From Methanosarcinales archaeon (GTDB lineage Archaea > Halobacteriota > Methanosarcinia > Methanotrichales > Methanotrichaceae), in contig JAAEEW010000125.1 of assembly GCA_013415595.1 (NCBI GenBank), positions 1-20,352 on the forward strand: a DNA stretch of 20,352 bases, given 5' to 3'. The translations under genes were made by a program, and so were the position numbers. Below, in pieces: positions 5,300 to 12,777 of the stretch. The first letter of the stretch is position 1. Every line of letters begins with the position of its first letter. The notes beneath the pieces are model-generated. The model saw nothing but the letters and a program-made list of their open reading frames with translations. It searched no databases and had not been told where the DNA came from.

Positions 5300-6391
5300 C
5301 TATTTTCGGGCGATCTCTCGCAAGGTCGCACCGAACTCCGATTCTACGATAGTGTTTACGCCCATGGTCTTGGGATGAAGGTCCAGCTCCACCAGCACAT
5401 GCTGGTGACCGGCCTCTTTCAACGGCTTCACCTGCCGGGGGCCGTTGGTCACCGAGAATACCTCCATTCCCTGCAGGGCTGACCAGGGGACAGCATGGGG
5501 CACGCCGGAGATCACGGCGAAGTCGAAGGGGCCGTTCTTCTCGATGAACCGGGCCACCGCCTCGCCGGCTACCGGATACTCGTCCAGGCCGCCGATCAGC
5601 TCGAAGGCCACGCCCCGCTCCTTCAGGCCCTGGGCTATGTTCCTGGCGTCCTGCCTGACCTTGGGCAGGCCCACCCTGGAGTCCAGGTTGGCCAGGGTCA
5701 CCACGTTCTTCCCGCCCAACTCGGAGACGGCCAGGTTGATGTCGGCAAACATGTAAGCCGTCTCCTTCTTGGCGTTGAGGATGTTCAGGCCGCGCTTGCC
5801 CTCCCGGATCAGCTCCAGCAGGCGGGAGGCGGCAGTGAACTTGACGTCGCCCCGGCTGGGAGGCAGATACTCGCTGCTGGCCGCCCCGTACAGCCGCTCC
5901 ACCTCGGTGGCCCTGGCCAGAAGGGTGGTCTGGCGGTCGAACTCATCCTGGCTGATGATCCCCTGGTCGCGGGCTGCCTCCAGGGCCAGGATCACGCCTT
6001 TGGTGTTGTCGCGATATCCGGCGTGCACCTCCACCTCCAGGACCGGGACGTCCAGCCCGGCCTGAACCACGGCCTGGTGCAGGTCCTCCCCGATTATCAT
6101 GCTGCTGCAGGTGCCGGTCACGGCGATCATCTTGGGCTCGAAGAGCTCCCGGGCCCGGCGAAGCACCCGGACCAGCTGTTCCTGACCTCCAAAGACGAAG
6201 CCCTTCTCGTCCAGGGCGGTGGTGAGGACGTGAACCCCGTCCTCCTCCAGCAGCCGGGCGTGCTTGAAGCAGCAGCCGCTGGGGCCGTGAAGAATGACCA
6301 CGTCCGCCCCCAGATCCCGGAGGGTGTAAAGCGATGCCACGATCGAGCTTGGCCTTGGGTGTATAATCGTACTTTCTACCTCAACAGACAT
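5300..6391 (-). CDS. cfbD: Ni-sirohydrochlorin a,c-diamide reductive cyclase subunit CfbD
   Basis: CfbD is the NifD-like catalytic subunit that, with the NifH-like CfbC, performs the six-electron reduction and gamma-lactam ring closure giving 15,17(3)-seco-F430-17(3)-acid in coenzyme F430 synthesis. The product feeds CfbE. From ATG 6391 it is 363 residues long, much shorter than nitrogenase NifD, as is usual for this family. Visible cluster-ligand candidates are Cys40-Cys41 in HGPSGCCFKH and Cys95 in VTGTCSSMIIGED. Three ATG codons occur in a row (6397, 6394, 6391). The third is chosen because AGGTGA lies seven bases upstream. Translation is probably coupled to cfbE, whose TGA overlaps the first of these ATGs. 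The reductase partner gene cfbC is not in the window. Confidence 0.93.
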   Translation of the reverse strand: MSVEVESTIIHPRPSSIVASLYTLRDLGADVVILHGPSGCCFKHARLLEEDGVHVLTTALDEKGFVFGGQEQLVRVLRRARELFEPKMIAVTGTCSSMIIGEDLHQAVVQAGLDVPVLEVEVHAGYRDNTKGVILALEAARDQGIISQDEFDRQTTLLARATEVERLYGAASSEYLPPSRGDVKFTAASRLLELIREGKRGLNILNAKKETAYMFADINLAVSELGGKNVVTLANLDSRVGLPKVRQDARNIAQGLKERGVAFELIGGLDEYPVAGEAVARFIEKNGPFDFAVISGVPHAVPWSALQGMEVFSVTNGPRQVKPLKEAGHQHVLVELDLHPKTMGVNTIVESEFGATLREIARK

Positions 6392-6396
6392 CATCA

Positions 6397-7656
6397 TCAC
6401 CTGAAACATTTGACACATAAAAGCATGCGGTCGCCCCGGCCCAGGGACTCCCGGGCCATTCTGCGCCCGGAGTTCAGGTCGGGAGCCGCCCGGGCCCCCA
6501 GCTTCCGGGCGTGGGGCTGCAGCCGGGCTCCCACCAGCACCAGTTCGTCTATCTCCTCTCGTCGCGAGGCCAGTAGGGCCAGCAGGGCGGGCACGTCCAT
6601 GCCCTCGCAGACCGTCTCCGCCTCCTCACCCACCACCAGCCCCAGCCTGCCCCCGCCGGCGGCATAGTCCAGGGCCCTCTCCACCCCGGGAGAGAGCAGT
6701 CCGGAGTTGGAGTTGTCGTAGACCACCATTCCCTCCTCCACCGAGCGCTTCATCCTCCCCTCCAGGCCGTCGAAGCCATCCAGGGCATTTGAGCACTGGG
6801 ATAGAGAGAGGCCTGCGCTGATGGCGGCGGCAGCCGCAGCGGAGATGCTGCTCTGGTATGTAGCGGGGTCAAATCCCTGGCCCAGGCCCAGGGGGGCCTG
6901 CTCTTCTCCCCGGCAGATCCGCTCCCCGGTGCAAAAGACGTCTCCCCCAGGACCGAAGGACAGGTCGGCGGATATTCCAGTGTCCACGCCGGCCACCAGC
7001 CGGAATCCCTCCCGGGCCAGGGTGATCATCTGCAGCTTGGCCGTGCTGGCCCACATGCTCTCTCCGGCGATGCGGTAGTCCCGGGCAAAGCTGGTGAGGA
7101 CTCCAAATCCGGCCATCCCCGTCCCTCCCAGGGAGACCTCGCAGACCAGGGCGTCGGCTCTCTCTGACCGTGAAGCCTCTGCCGCCAGGATCACGTTGGC
7201 CGGGGTGATGCTCAGCCCTCCCTGCAAAAGACGGCTGGAGCGGCCGTCCCACAGCTCTATTCCCCGGGTGGTGTGGGAGACGACCCTCATTCTAGCATGA
7301 GACAAAATCCGAGCCAGCAGCAGGGCGGTGGTGGTCTTGCCCCTGGTGCCGGTGACCTCGAAGGCCGGGATTCCCGGATCGCCCACCAGCCGGCCCACGG
7401 CCTGGTGATGGGTGATTATCCTCTTTCCCAGCTTCCGGGCCCGGGCCAGTGCCGGGTTATCGGGCCGGAGGTGAACCGGGGATACGACCAGGTCGAAGGG
7501 TTCGACGCTGGGAGCAGAATGGTAGACCTCCAGGGCCTCGGCCTGCATTCCCTGTTCCACCATCCGGCGGGCGATGACCTCTCCGCCGTGGATGGTGTCC
7601 AGGACGGCTACTTCAGAGATTCCACTGCCCTCTGATAGGCCAGAGTGGCTATGCAT
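6397..7656 (-). CDS. cfbE: Coenzyme F430 synthetase CfbE (Mur-ligase type)
   Basis: CfbE is a Mur-ligase-family enzyme that uses ATP to close the six-membered carbocyclic ring of seco-F430, giving coenzyme F430, the nickel cofactor of methyl-coenzyme M reductase. The 419-residue protein shows the ATP-binding P-loop GTRGKTTT at 103-110 after an N-terminal domain, then the central ATPase region (AEASRSERADALVCEVSLGG) and a C-terminal Mur domain with VYDNSNSGL. The only plausible start is ATG 7656, which makes the first 49 bases overlap the end of cfbA in another frame. The next Met, at residue 32, would remove the conserved-looking N-terminal strand. Its stop overlaps the ATG run of cfbD (TGATG), so A, E and D are tightly coupled. 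Confidence 0.92.
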   Translation of the reverse strand: MHSHSGLSEGSGISEVAVLDTIHGGEVIARRMVEQGMQAEALEVYHSAPSVEPFDLVVSPVHLRPDNPALARARKLGKRIITHHQAVGRLVGDPGIPAFEVTGTRGKTTTALLLARILSHARMRVVSHTTRGIELWDGRSSRLLQGGLSITPANVILAAEASRSERADALVCEVSLGGTGMAGFGVLTSFARDYRIAGESMWASTAKLQMITLAREGFRLVAGVDTGISADLSFGPGGDVFCTGERICRGEEQAPLGLGQGFDPATYQSSISAAAAAAISAGLSLSQCSNALDGFDGLEGRMKRSVEEGMVVYDNSNSGLLSPGVERALDYAAGGGRLGLVVGEEAETVCEGMDVPALLALLASRREEIDELVLVGARLQPHARKLGARAAPDLNSGRRMARESLGRGDRMLLCVKCFR

Positions 7657-8003
7657 TCGTCCACACCCAGGGGCTGTGCACAGAGGATCTCCACCTCACG
7701 GCCATCCAGATTGATGCTCCCCCTGGATTCTCCTCTGGCTATCCCCAGCTCGCGCGGTATGTCCTCCGTGGTGTGCACTCCGTGGGCCAGGAAGAGAGGG
7801 AGGGCCACGATACTGTGGACATTTGTGCCGGCAAAGCTCTTCAGACCGTCGGGAATCTGGGGCTGGTTAGCGTTCAGGTAGGCGGTTCTTATGGGTCCCG
7901 GATGTTTCTTGCCTATCATCTCCGCGAGAGCCTCCACCAGGGCTTTGTTGTAAGGCAAGGTGCTTCCGTGACCAAGGATCAACAAACCAACATCTCTCTC
8001 CAT
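7608..8003 (-). CDS. cfbA: Sirohydrochlorin nickelochelatase CfbA (CbiX-S type)
   Basis: CfbA inserts nickel into sirohydrochlorin, the first committed step of F430 synthesis. The same small chelatases can also insert cobalt. At 131 residues it is the short, single-domain archaeal CbiX type that works as a homodimer. The two metal-site histidines are expected in LILGHGS (His12) and FLAHGVHTTEDIP (His74, with His77 nearby), and both motifs are present. The ATG at 8003 has only a weak ribosome-binding site, but a TATA-like TTTAATA (minus strand, 8035-8041) would put the transcript start near 8012, making the message nearly leaderless. It is the first gene of the cfbA-cfbE-cfbD operon. Confidence 0.93.
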   Translation of the reverse strand: MERDVGLLILGHGSTLPYNKALVEALAEMIGKKHPGPIRTAYLNANQPQIPDGLKSFAGTNVHSIVALPLFLAHGVHTTEDIPRELGIARGESRGSINLDGREVEILCAQPLGVDECIATLAYQRAVESLK

Positions 8004-8092
8004 CGAAACACCATGTTAAGTTTTCCCACTTTTGTATTAAACGGCGATGGGTTCATAAGTAATAAAGGCTTTCCTGAGATAGGTTGATCTAT
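8004..8092. promoter_or_regulatory. Shared divergent promoter of cfbA and a secreted-protein gene
   Basis: This short AT-rich region separates divergent genes. On the minus strand, TTTAATA (8035-8041) fits a cfbA start near 8012. On the plus strand, ATAAGTAATAAAG (about 8055-8067) fits a start near 8087, just before the ATG at 8093. The two TATA boxes are about 25 bases apart, so the two units could compete or share a regulator. Confidence 0.5.
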
Positions 8093-8731
8093 ATGAAGGG
8101 GGATCGACGTAAAACTGAGGCGTTCACAAGGATGATCTCGGTTCGTTGCATTGTTGGATTGATCTGGCTGATGGCAGCAGTCATGATGGCAGAGCCGGCA
8201 CTGGCAGGCGTACCTATACTGCTGACCACTCAGCAGCCGCTGGCCTTCGCCGGAAATCTTACTTTTGTGGTCGAGGACGTTGACGTGGTGGCGGACCCGT
8301 CCAGCGGAAAGGTCTGGATGGCCCTTTACGGAGATGACGGATCCAAGAAACAGGAAATGGTGCTTGGCAAAGGGGAGCATTTCGTCTACTACGGACTCAC
8401 CCGAATAGACATCACGGTTGTGGATATCTATGCCGGAGAGGGCACCGACCTGGTCTCCATGTACCTGAATGAAGGCATTCTCGTCAAGAATAACGCGAAC
8501 GAAGGCACGCCGCCGGCAGTCCCCATCCCGCAGGTGGGCAATGCCACCGGAGAGACGGCACCTGTTGTTCCGCCGGCGGAGAGCGCCCCCCAGGAGCCAG
8601 CCGCCGACAATGCCACGACGGACGGCACATCCGGCGCTGGCACAGAGGACGTGGTCCCTGAGCTGCAAGACCTGCCGGAGCAGCCGGAGAATCTCGGGGA
8701 GACAGAGCCTGCCGCCCCGGAGGACCAGTAG
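8093..8731 (+). CDS. Secreted protein with acidic Pro/Ala-rich tail
   Basis: This 212-residue exported protein has no recognised family. A basic N-terminus is followed by a hydrophobic segment and a likely signal-peptidase site after EPALAG. A beta-rich globular part follows (about 40-140, with LTFVVEDVDVVADP and VWMALYGDDGSKKQEM), then a low-complexity tail of about 75 residues rich in Pro, Ala, Glu, Thr and Asn. The tail resembles a stalk or linker of a surface protein, but no C-terminal membrane anchor is visible. The ATG at 8093 has AGGTTGAT upstream. ATG 8132 (GAGG about ten bases upstream) would give a shorter n-region, and TTG 8084 is also possible. The gene is divergent from the cfb operon. 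Confidence 0.8.
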   Translation: MKGDRRKTEAFTRMISVRCIVGLIWLMAAVMMAEPALAGVPILLTTQQPLAFAGNLTFVVEDVDVVADPSSGKVWMALYGDDGSKKQEMVLGKGEHFVYYGLTRIDITVVDIYAGEGTDLVSMYLNEGILVKNNANEGTPPAVPIPQVGNATGETAPVVPPAESAPQEPAADNATTDGTSGAGTEDVVPELQDLPEQPENLGETEPAAPEDQ

Positions 8732-8931
8732 TAGCCGGTGAACGCCCGGATCAAAGCAAGATAGCGGTCAGAGCAGATCGAGATAATAATAGCAGATAGA
8801 AGATCCATTCTCAGAGAAATGGCAGTGGAGAAGGGCGAGCCAGGGCTTATTCTGTCCGGCGTCGCGATGAACGGTGCCTGGGCCCCACTGGCCCCCCCTG
8901 CCGGGGCCGAAGGTCCGGGGGATCGGCCGCC
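8732..8931. other. Intergenic region between convergent genes
   Basis: No gene, strong fold or T-rich terminator is visible in this 200-base stretch. It is GC-rich toward the afpA end. The region is flanked by the ends of two convergent genes and probably contains only their 3' untranslated regions. Confidence 0.4.
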
Positions 8932-9498
8932 TCAGCCGAAATGTCTCCTGAACATCCCGGGAATATCCCCGGCCCCTTTCAGTATGAAGGTCCCCTCCAT
9001 GGCCTGCAGCCTTTTCACGTGCTCCACGTCCTCCCGGCGTATGGTGAGCTGCAGGTCGCGACCGTCGGGAAGCCTGGTCACCACCGAGCCCTCCTCCAGG
9101 TCTGAGGGCATGATGTAGACCGGGACTCCTGCCTTCTGGGCCATGATGGCGGCGTTGGTGAGCAGGGTGTCGGCCAGGCGCAGGGATATCTTGGCCACGG
9201 TGTTGGAGGTGGCCGGAGCCAGCAGCAGGAACTCGAACCGGCCCACCTGGATCTGGCCGGCCAGGAAGGGGGCGTTGGCGTTGGCCTCCACCCAGATCTT
9301 GTCGAAGTTGGCCTCCAGGTCGTTGAAGAGCTTGTAGTACTTGATGACCTGGTCCCCGGCTTTGGAGATGTAGACCCGGATGTCCACTGTATCCTCGTAC
9401 TGCTTTCGCAGTTCGGACATGACCTCCACCACCTGGGGCAGTCGGTCTCCGCTCCCGGTTATGCCCCAGGCCACCCTGGCCCGGTGTTTTTTCGTCAT
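8932..9498 (-). CDS. afpA: Archaeoflavoprotein AfpA
   Basis: AfpA-type archaeoflavoproteins are FMN-binding homodimers that accept electrons from ferredoxin and pass them to other redox proteins. The 188-residue protein begins with the family-like VAWGITGSGDRLP and contains FEFLLLAPATSNTVAKISLRLADTLLTNA, the flavoprotein-domain signature also found in the related DmrB-type dihydromethanopterin reductase. A DmrB-like role is therefore an alternative. The ATG at 9498 is preceded by AAAAGGAG, six bases upstream. It follows the iron-sulfur flavoprotein gene after 30 bases on the same strand, so the two are probably one operon and may exchange electrons directly. The physiological acceptor is not shown by the sequence. 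Confidence 0.85.
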   Translation of the reverse strand: MTKKHRARVAWGITGSGDRLPQVVEVMSELRKQYEDTVDIRVYISKAGDQVIKYYKLFNDLEANFDKIWVEANANAPFLAGQIQVGRFEFLLLAPATSNTVAKISLRLADTLLTNAAIMAQKAGVPVYIMPSDLEEGSVVTRLPDGRDLQLTIRREDVEHVKRLQAMEGTFILKGAGDIPGMFRRHFG

Positions 9499-9528
9499 AA
9501 AGATCTCCTTTTGTGCCTGCTCCTTGAT

Positions 9529-10179
9529 CTAGCTTTCCGATTCCCGACCGGAGGATTCATACCGGCCCTCTCCGGCAACGGCGTTCTCTTTGGCGCCGGC
9601 CTCATCCGGCTCCACCAGGGCAGCGAAGCGGCGGATGGTCTTTCGAAGAGAGCGGAAGCCCTCCTCGTCCTCCTGCACTCCCTCCAGGGTGTCCCGGGAC
9701 CAGAAGGTGGCCCCCAGGTTGGCGCCAAAGGAGCCCCCGCCCACCGGATGCACGCCGTTCAGGATGTAGAAGGTCATGATCTGAGAGATGGCCAGCTCCT
9801 GCCCGCCCATGCGATCTCCGCCCACGGCGATGGCCATTCCCACCTTTCCCCGGAAGAAATCGAAGTCCGCGGCCACCAGAGCCCGGCAGCGGTCCATGAC
9901 CGCCTTGGTCTGGGCGCTCAGTCCGCCGTTGTAGACCGGAGTGGCCAGGATCAGGCCCCGGGCCTCTGCCAGCAGAGGGTAGAGCTGGAACATGTCGTCC
10001 TTGAAATAGCACTCCTTGTTCTTCAGGCAGTAGTCGCAATGCCGGCAAAAGCCGATGTTCTTTCCCCGAACGGTGAATAGAGCGGTCTTGAATCCCTTCT
10101 GGCCGAGCATATCCAGGGCCTGGCCCAGGACGTGCTCTGTCGCCTTATTTCGTGGACTGCCGGATATGCCGAGAATCAT
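9529..10179 (-). CDS. Iron-sulfur flavoprotein (ISF family)
   Basis: This 216-residue flavodoxin-like protein binds FMN and one [4Fe-4S] cluster. The N-terminal MILGISGSPR is the phosphate-binding loop. Cysteines 45, 48, 51 and 57 form the compact CX2CX2CX5C motif that defines iron-sulfur flavoproteins of methanogens and Archaeoglobus. ATPVYNGGLSAQTKAVMDR is the NADPH-dependent FMN reductase-like segment. ISF proteins take electrons from ferredoxin and have been linked to peroxide and oxygen detoxification. A 25-residue charged tail (AKENAVAGEGRYESSG onward) extends past the usual fold. The ATG at 10179 has no good ribosome-binding site, and a TATA-like TATTTA about 20 bases upstream hints at a leaderless transcript. 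It is the first gene of the operon with afpA. Confidence 0.9.
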   Translation of the reverse strand: MILGISGSPRNKATEHVLGQALDMLGQKGFKTALFTVRGKNIGFCRHCDYCLKNKECYFKDDMFQLYPLLAEARGLILATPVYNGGLSAQTKAVMDRCRALVAADFDFFRGKVGMAIAVGGDRMGGQELAISQIMTFYILNGVHPVGGGSFGANLGATFWSRDTLEGVQEDEEGFRSLRKTIRRFAALVEPDEAGAKENAVAGEGRYESSGRESES

Positions 10180-10437
10180 GGAATTATGTTAGTCCTGTAA
10201 ATACTTCAGGGTGATGGTAAGCGATAATGATCAGGGCTTTGGGGTGGGGAGGGTCTTCATCAATATTTCAGCATTGACAGTCGCCGCCCCGACAGCGGCT
10301 ATTGCTCTCTGGCAATGCTCTCTGATGAGTGACGGTGATGGAATCGGTGACGTCATCTCCGATGCCCTTCTCCGGGCTTTTATTCATGAACGAAGGTTTT
10401 AAATGGCCAGCAGGCCTTCTAATCAGGTGGAGGGAGG
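10180..10437. promoter_or_regulatory. Divergent intergenic region with a promoter for the beta-helix gene
   Basis: No convincing gene lies here. Two short overlapping plus-strand frames have no family features. On the plus strand TTTTAAAT (10397-10404) is a good TATA box and would start transcription near 10427, directly at GGTGGAGGGAGG (10426-10437), a strong ribosome-binding-like stretch. Translation of the beta-helix gene would then begin almost at the mRNA 5' end, ahead of the first ATG at 10474. Confidence 0.5.
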
Positions 10438-10473
10438 ATCATCAATCCAAAACGGATCGTCTTTTGGTCCTGG

Positions 10474-11955
10474 ATGTTGACAGTCTTTTTAACGGTTGGC
10501 ATAGCCTTTAGCGAGAACCGGATCGTCGACATCTCCTGCAATCCATCGGAGGAGATCGATTTGCAGCAGGTCATCGATGGGGCCAGCCCCGGGGATACGA
10601 TAGAGATCTACAGCGGGACCTACCGCGGGAACCTGAACCTGACCAGGCCCCTGGTGCTGCGGGGCGTGGATAGCGGCAGCGGAAAGCCGGTGGTGCAGGG
10701 GGACGGCAGCGGCCCGGTCATAACCATCTCCGGGGGCGGGGCGACCGTAGAGGGGCTGGTGGTGAAGGGCTCGGGCCACTCCCATCCGGGAGTCCTGGTG
10801 ACGTCCAACGGGAACAGCCTGCTGGATAACGATATCAGCTATCAGGGAAGGGACGGAATATTTCTGGACCATGCCAGCAACAACCTGATCCAGAACAACG
10901 TGCTGAGCTACAACGGTCGTAGCGGTGTCTATCTCAAGGGCTCCAACAACAATATCATCAGCGAAAACGTGCTAGGCATAAACGCCATCCATGGAATCTA
11001 CCTGGACGAATCCAGCAGCAACACCCTGAAGGCCAACCAGGCGGCAAAGAACAAGAAAGGGATATATCTGCAGGACTGCAGCGGCAACCTGCTCCTGGAG
11101 AACATGCTGGAAGGCAACGTCGACCAGGGAGTCCGCCTTTTGCAGAGCAGCAGCAATAACATCACCGGAAACAACGCCAGCTACAACTACGACGGGATAT
11201 CCCTGAGCGCCAGCGGCAACAACCTGATCACGGAGAACCAGGCCTGGCACAACCGGGGGACGGGCATCTACCTGGGAGCTTCCAGTCAGAACCTGGTCTA
11301 CGGGAACGTCCTGATGGAGAACGGGCATCAAAACGCCTTTGACAACGGCGATTCCAACCGCTGGCATCTCGATGGCCGGGGAAACCGGTACGGAGACTTC
11401 GACCAGGCTGAGGAGAACTGCTCGGACATAGAAGGTGACCTGATCTGCGACCGGGCCTACCCTATCCCCGGCGGGCCGGCGGAGGACCTCTACCCCCTGA
11501 CCGGGACCTACCGCAAGGGGTTCCTGCTGGTGGAGGTGTGGACCCACCAGAACGGCACCCTGGTGGAGGGGACGGCGTTTCCCATTATGATCGACTTCCC
11601 CACCTATGATGTGCAGGAGGGCAGCCTGTCCTCGGTCTATCCCCTGGAGCTGGAGCCTGATGCCATTCTCCTGGTGGGAGAGGGATCCAGCCTCTCCGGG
11701 GATCTGGGAGGGGGCGCGGCCAGCGGGCTGTCCCAGATATCCGCTCTGCCCTTCCAGTCGGGAAACGTCACCATCCTGGCGATGGAGGAGGATAGGGTGA
11801 CGGTGGAGTTCCGGGGCCAGCAGCGAACCCTCGCTCCCGGAGAGGAGTGGGTGGAGGTGGACCACGAGCTGCAGAGATTTGAAGAAGGGTCCTACAAGGT
11901 GGAGATCACCACCACCATCCACAATTACGGGCGGGTGAGGTTGACGAAGTGGTGA
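10474..11955 (+). CDS. Secreted NosD-like parallel beta-helix protein
   Basis: This protein of about 493 residues is exported and folds as a right-handed beta-helix. After a short hydrophobic signal, residues about 30-100 match the NosD/pectate-lyase-like start (IDLQQVIDGASPGDTIEIYSGTY). A ladder of about 22-24-residue repeats follows to about residue 290, each with NNLI/NNII, an Asn stack and GIYL or GVYL. The last 150 residues form a separate beta domain. Such repeats bind carbohydrates or form surface proteins in methanogens, but no catalytic residues can be assigned. ATG 10474 is the first standard start. However, the frame stays open upstream to 10423 and encodes a basic n-region (NPKRIVFWSW) behind a strong ribosome-binding stretch, so the true start may be an ATC at 10438 or 10441. 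Confidence 0.88.
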   Translation: MLTVFLTVGIAFSENRIVDISCNPSEEIDLQQVIDGASPGDTIEIYSGTYRGNLNLTRPLVLRGVDSGSGKPVVQGDGSGPVITISGGGATVEGLVVKGSGHSHPGVLVTSNGNSLLDNDISYQGRDGIFLDHASNNLIQNNVLSYNGRSGVYLKGSNNNIISENVLGINAIHGIYLDESSSNTLKANQAAKNKKGIYLQDCSGNLLLENMLEGNVDQGVRLLQSSSNNITGNNASYNYDGISLSASGNNLITENQAWHNRGTGIYLGASSQNLVYGNVLMENGHQNAFDNGDSNRWHLDGRGNRYGDFDQAEENCSDIEGDLICDRAYPIPGGPAEDLYPLTGTYRKGFLLVEVWTHQNGTLVEGTAFPIMIDFPTYDVQEGSLSSVYPLELEPDAILLVGEGSSLSGDLGGGAASGLSQISALPFQSGNVTILAMEEDRVTVEFRGQQRTLAPGEEWVEVDHELQRFEEGSYKVEITTTIHNYGRVRLTKW

Positions 11956-12060
11956 AGGGCCGGGGCGCAGCAGCTCCGCTTCGCCACATCTTTTTCCCTT
12001 TCAGGATTCTGGCTCGATAGCGGCATTTTCCGTCAGAAAGGGGCCCGGGCCCCCACTGAT

Positions 12061-12077
12061 TATAATTATTTTATTTT
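12061..12077 (+). promoter_or_regulatory. AT-rich promoter element before the small protein gene
   Basis: TATAATTATTTTATTTT is the most AT-rich run in this part of the window and contains TATA-box-like sequence. A transcript beginning near 12090-12100 would have a leader of about 100 bases before the start at 12195. The stretch from 11956 to 12194 contains no other gene. A T-rich TCTTTTTCCCTTT near 11990 may terminate the beta-helix gene. Confidence 0.5.
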
Positions 12078-12194
12078 CAGGGGCAAGGATTACATAAGTC
12101 GGTGGTCCCGGTTTTTTGCAGTCGAAAGCCGATATCAGCCCTGGTGGTTAAGAGGCCCTGAATAGTGGTGCTTTTGGCTGGAGGAATGACGATT

Positions 12195-12602
12195 ATGAAG
12201 GCCAGCACGTATGAAGTGACGAAGAGGAGCAAGAGCATCAACGTTTTCAGAGTGGGCAGGCTATGGGTCCTGAAATACTACTTCGGAGACAAAGAGATCT
12301 TCAAGGCCCTGGTGGACTTCTACAACAAGAGGAAGTACCGCTTCGAGTTCAAGACCGTGGACGACCTGGAGAGGGCCTCTGTCCTCCTGCAGGAGTTCGG
12401 CTTCCAGGTGCAGGTGGTGGAGGACCTGGATGGCTACCTGGTCAAGCTGAAGCGCTTCAGCAAGTATGCACCGGTGCTGAAGAACTCCGTGGAGAGCCTG
12501 GTGGTCCTGGACGAGCGGATCTTCCTGATGAAGGATCTGGCGGCGGTGGAGGACGCCCTGGCCTTCGGGGCGAAGGCCTACTCGGGAAAGTCCCCCTTTT
12601 AG
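12195..12602 (+). CDS. Conserved-looking small protein of unknown function
   Basis: This 135-residue soluble protein has a balanced alpha/beta composition, no signal peptide and no cysteines. It is basic in the first half (KRSKSINVFRVGRLWVLKYYFGDKEIF) and looks like a compact two-layer domain. I do not recognise the family. The start at 12195 is chosen because GGAGG (12180-12184) lies ten bases upstream. ATG 12186 directly abuts the same motif, and ATG 12165 has none. The codon use resembles that of neighbouring genes, which supports it as a real, vertically inherited gene. It lies alone between the beta-helix gene and the convergent thiL, so the neighbours give no clue to its role. Confidence 0.75.
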   Translation: MKASTYEVTKRSKSINVFRVGRLWVLKYYFGDKEIFKALVDFYNKRKYRFEFKTVDDLERASVLLQEFGFQVQVVEDLDGYLVKLKRFSKYAPVLKNSVESLVVLDERIFLMKDLAAVEDALAFGAKAYSGKSPF

Positions 12603-12777
12603 CAGGGCGTGCCTTTGCCCTTTTTCGGCGCTCAACAACTGGTCTCTGTCAGCCACAGCCGGCCCTGGCCATCCACGATCCTCGACGGCCATTGAGTGCC
12701 TGCCAATCAGTCCCCGCCGATTGGATTTAGACTATCGGCGCCGGCAACTCACATACCCCATCCTCGGGCCACAGATC

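Noticed and set aside
5495..6667. A 390-residue plus-strand open frame opposite cfbD and the cfbE end
   Set aside because: It has no recognisable domain, crosses two real genes, and has low-complexity Gly/Ala/Leu content typical of antisense reading.
8819..9118. A 99-residue plus-strand frame opposite the afpA end
   Set aside because: It overlaps the conserved C-terminal part of afpA and has no independent support.
10211..10511. Two overlapping short plus-strand frames before the beta-helix gene
   Set aside because: They lack ribosome-binding sites and protein-like composition, and overlap the promoter and signal-peptide region of the beta-helix gene.
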